DNA from: Candidatus Obscuribacterales bacterium
GTDB taxonomy: Bacteria; Cyanobacteriota; Vampirovibrionia; Obscuribacterales; Obscuribacteraceae
Length of the DNA: 64,000 nt
Assembly: GCA_019744775.1 (NCBI GenBank)
Contig: JAIETZ010000001.1
Location: forward strand, 62,001-126,000
Reading direction: 5' to 3'
Part shown: in pieces, positions 62,008 to 64,000 of the stretch
Position numbering within the stretch: the first letter of the stretch is position 1
How the letters are laid out: the number at the start of each line of letters is the position of its first letter
Notes under the pieces: model-generated
The model's input: only the letters and a program-made list of their open reading frames with translations
Database searches by the model: none
What the model was told of the DNA's origin: nothing
Translations under genes and position numbers: made by a program

Positions 62008-64000
62008 ATGCACAAACGAATTCTATTGCTGGCAATTTCGGCAAGCTTACTTTTAGCTGGACCCTTATCCACAAGTCCAATGGTTTTCGCCGCCAGCGAC
62101 CCACGCCTGGTCGAATTGAACAACGAGGGAGTGCGCGCCCTTAATAACAACAACTACCAGTTGGCGATTCAAAAGTTTGAAGAAGCTCTCAAGATAGACA
62201 AGGACTACAGCAAAGCCAAGGAAAACCTGGCTATTGCTTATAACAATTACGGTTTGTCTTTGATGAGCAATCCAAAAGAAGCAATTAAGCTCTTTCACAA
62301 AGCACTTTACCTGTCACCGGGAAATTCAACGTCTATGAATAACCTGGACGGTATTATCGGATATTTGAACAAAAACCCTAACTCGGCAAAAGATAGAGAA
62401 GCTCTAGGTGATGCCGCGCGCCTTGCCGGAGACTTCCAAGGTGCAGCTGTTGAATTTGAAGCTGCCGCACGCATTCAAGCAAATCCCAAAGTTTACTCCA
62501 AACTGGGCGATACCTATCGGGTACTGGGAGATTCAGATAGATCCGTGCAAGCCTATCAGAATGCTTCACGCTCGGGAGACAGCGCCGATGTACAAGTAAA
62601 ACTTGGGCAAGCTTTTCAGGCTAAAAAAGACTTACCTAGTGCTCTTGCCGCTTACGACAAAGCACTGCGCTTAAAACCGGATGATCCGGATGTCTTAGAT
62701 GCATTAGTCACTGGATGGGAAGAAGCACTTAGAGCGGATCCTATGTCTGCATCCAACCACATCGGCTTGGGTCAAGCTTTGCAGTACCGTGGCGATTTTG
62801 ATCAGGCTGCGGCCGAATATCAGCAAGCTTTGCGTTTTGACAAACAGAATGCTCTGGCAAATCGCTTGTTGGGCGAATTGGATTCAGCCAAAAAGCGCGC
62901 AGCTCTGCAGAAACACATAAACGCCGGAGTGGACTTACAGACACGACAACTCTATGACCAGGCACTTGAAGAATACAAACGAGCCTTGGAAATGGATCCA
63001 CGCAATGCCAATGTCTACGTCAACATCGGTACTGTTTATCAAGCAAGAGAAGATTTTGAGAAAGCAACGGAAGCCTATAACAAGGCTATGGCTATTGATC
63101 CCAATAGCGTGCCGGCACAACAAGGCTTAAAGGCAGCGCAGGAACAATTGCAGCGCAAGAAGATAGCCAACGATGTTAAAGAAGCACTCGACTTGTACAA
63201 AGCCGGTAAATACGATGAAGCTATCAACAGATACGAAGCGTTGCTGCGCATCAACCCAAAAGATCCTGTCGCGCACTTTAACCTTGGTGCAACGTATCAA
63301 GCAAAAAAAGACATAGATCAAGCCATTGCTGAATACAAGCAAGCAATGAATTTCGATTCCAAAAACGACGACTACAAAAAGGCTTTGGAAACCGCTCTTG
63401 AATTGAAAGCGCTGCCAATCGAAGAAGCTGCAGAGAAAAAGCACACGGCAAAAGACTACAGAGGGGCAATCGAACTATACAATCAAGCTATAACCATTCG
63501 CCCGAAAAACGCCCCGTGGTGGTACAACCTTGCCGGCGCGCAATACGCTTTTGAAGACTACCCTGCTGCCAAAGAGTCTTACAAAAAAGCTCTTGAACTA
63601 GATCCAGTCGGACAGGCAGACAACGCCTATCGTATCGCCATCATTGACGAACACTTGGGTGCCGGCGCCTTGGCTTTAGCAGCATATCGCAAATATGCCG
63701 CAGAGCATCCAACGGGTCAATTTGCCACCCTAGCGAAAGAACGCATGAAGGCTTTGTCGGCAAATATTCAAGACACGGTAAAGATCAAAGGCGAGCGCGA
63801 ACTGGCTATGATCAAAGATGCCGAGGAGGCTTATCAAAAAGCTGTTGATCTAACTAAACAAAAGAATTTTGACGAAGCCCAAACACTGTTTCAAAAGGCA
63901 ATTCAATTGCAACCAAAAGAAGCAGCATATGTCTCCGGCTTAGGCTCAATGTATCAAGAGAAAGGTGACATTGACGAAGCAATTAAATATTATCAACAAG
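62008..64000 (+). CDS. Exported TPR-repeat protein (3' partial)
   Basis: The frame is open from ATG 62008 to the window edge (664 residues seen). It has a signal peptide (about 1-28, ending V-F-A-A) and many tetratricopeptide repeats, with W/Y-x-x-L-G-x-x-Y/A-Q-A and A-L-x-x-D/N-P at regular spacing and short helical spacers. It is the third large exported TPR protein of the window and the longest. The function is unknown. Its C-terminus is not visible. Confidence 0.88.
   Translation, partial: MHKRILLLAISASLLLAGPLSTSPMVFAASDPRLVELNNEGVRALNNNNYQLAIQKFEEALKIDKDYSKAKENLAIAYNNYGLSLMSNPKEAIKLFHKALYLSPGNSTSMNNLDGIIGYLNKNPNSAKDREALGDAARLAGDFQGAAVEFEAAARIQANPKVYSKLGDTYRVLGDSDRSVQAYQNASRSGDSADVQVKLGQAFQAKKDLPSALAAYDKALRLKPDDPDVLDALVTGWEEALRADPMSASNHIGLGQALQYRGDFDQAAAEYQQALRFDKQNALANRLLGELDSAKKRAALQKHINAGVDLQTRQLYDQALEEYKRALEMDPRNANVYVNIGTVYQAREDFEKATEAYNKAMAIDPNSVPAQQGLKAAQEQLQRKKIANDVKEALDLYKAGKYDEAINRYEALLRINPKDPVAHFNLGATYQAKKDIDQAIAEYKQAMNFDSKNDDYKKALETALELKALPIEEAAEKKHTAKDYRGAIELYNQAITIRPKNAPWWYNLAGAQYAFEDYPAAKESYKKALELDPVGQADNAYRIAIIDEHLGAGALALAAYRKYAAEHPTGQFATLAKERMKALSANIQDTVKIKGERELAMIKDAEEAYQKAVDLTKQKNFDEAQTLFQKAIQLQPKEAAYVSGLGSMYQEKGDIDEAIKYYQQ

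Noticed and set aside
1-64000. HIP1 (GCGATCGC) repeats typical of many Cyanobacteria
   Set aside because: I did not notice recurring copies while reading; their lack fits a non-photosynthetic relative but was not counted by program.
1-64000. CRISPR arrays or transposase genes
   Set aside because: No regularly spaced direct repeats and no DDE, serine or tyrosine recombinase motifs were found.

Overview
The window looks like chromosomal DNA of a non-photosynthetic relative of Cyanobacteria, most likely Vampirovibrionia/Melainabacteria and possibly Obscuribacterales. This is inferred from gene content, not from a marker search. The clues are a cyanobacterial-style lysA-cdaA pair, a DnaB intein closely resembling the Synechocystis DnaB intein at the same insertion site, cyanobacteria-like domain families (LmeA/DUF2993, GerMN, LemA/DUF2207), many secreted TPR and beta-propeller proteins, no photosynthesis genes and mid-range GC. 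I saw no rRNA, tRNA, CRISPR array, insertion sequence or prophage.

Layout. 1-8.1 kb: end of lysA, diadenylate cyclase cdaA, pyrF, rpmE, a nucleotide-sugar set (epimerase, dehydrogenase, aminotransferase), a GerMN lipoprotein, a DUF2993 protein and a NarL-type response regulator. 8.1-16.6 kb: the most unusual part, a five-gene + strand unit holding a secreted TPR protein translationally coupled to a divergent RNA polymerase beta subunit, then two exported/membrane proteins of unknown function and a replication-relaxation-like winged-helix protein. There is no rpoC and no rplJ/rplL beside it. 16.6-22.7 kb: a protein of repeated carboxypeptidase-regulatory-like domains, two DUF2207 membrane proteins and a divergent lemA. 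22.7-29.7 kb: folC, a Nudix hydrolase, and a three-gene polyamine/cell-wall unit (a spermidine-synthase-like fusion protein, a FemAB-like protein, SpeH-type AdoMet decarboxylase). 29.9-35.8 kb: acetyl-CoA synthetase, YaiI/YqxD protein, SDR, GH13 glucosidase, DUF2807 lipoprotein and a small exported protein. 36.2-42.4 kb: intein-containing dnaB, convergent with grpE-dnaJ-beta-propeller. 42.6-46.8 kb: a DgcN/DgcA-like D-glutamate pair, a thioredoxin-like protein and a parvulin lipoprotein. 46.8-64 kb: mfd, TPR protein, mnmA, secreted amidase, thpR, fadB-like, nadE, an exported TIM-barrel-like protein, long-form hpf, and a TPR protein running off the end.

The genes are tightly packed. Same-strand neighbours often overlap by ATGA or TAATG. 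Convergent neighbours repeatedly share stop codons: three pairs end on one common CTAG. The strongest leads for something undescribed are the orphan, active-site-altered RpoB operon and the SpeE-transmembrane-Gly/His/Trp fusion encoded with FemAB and SpeD.
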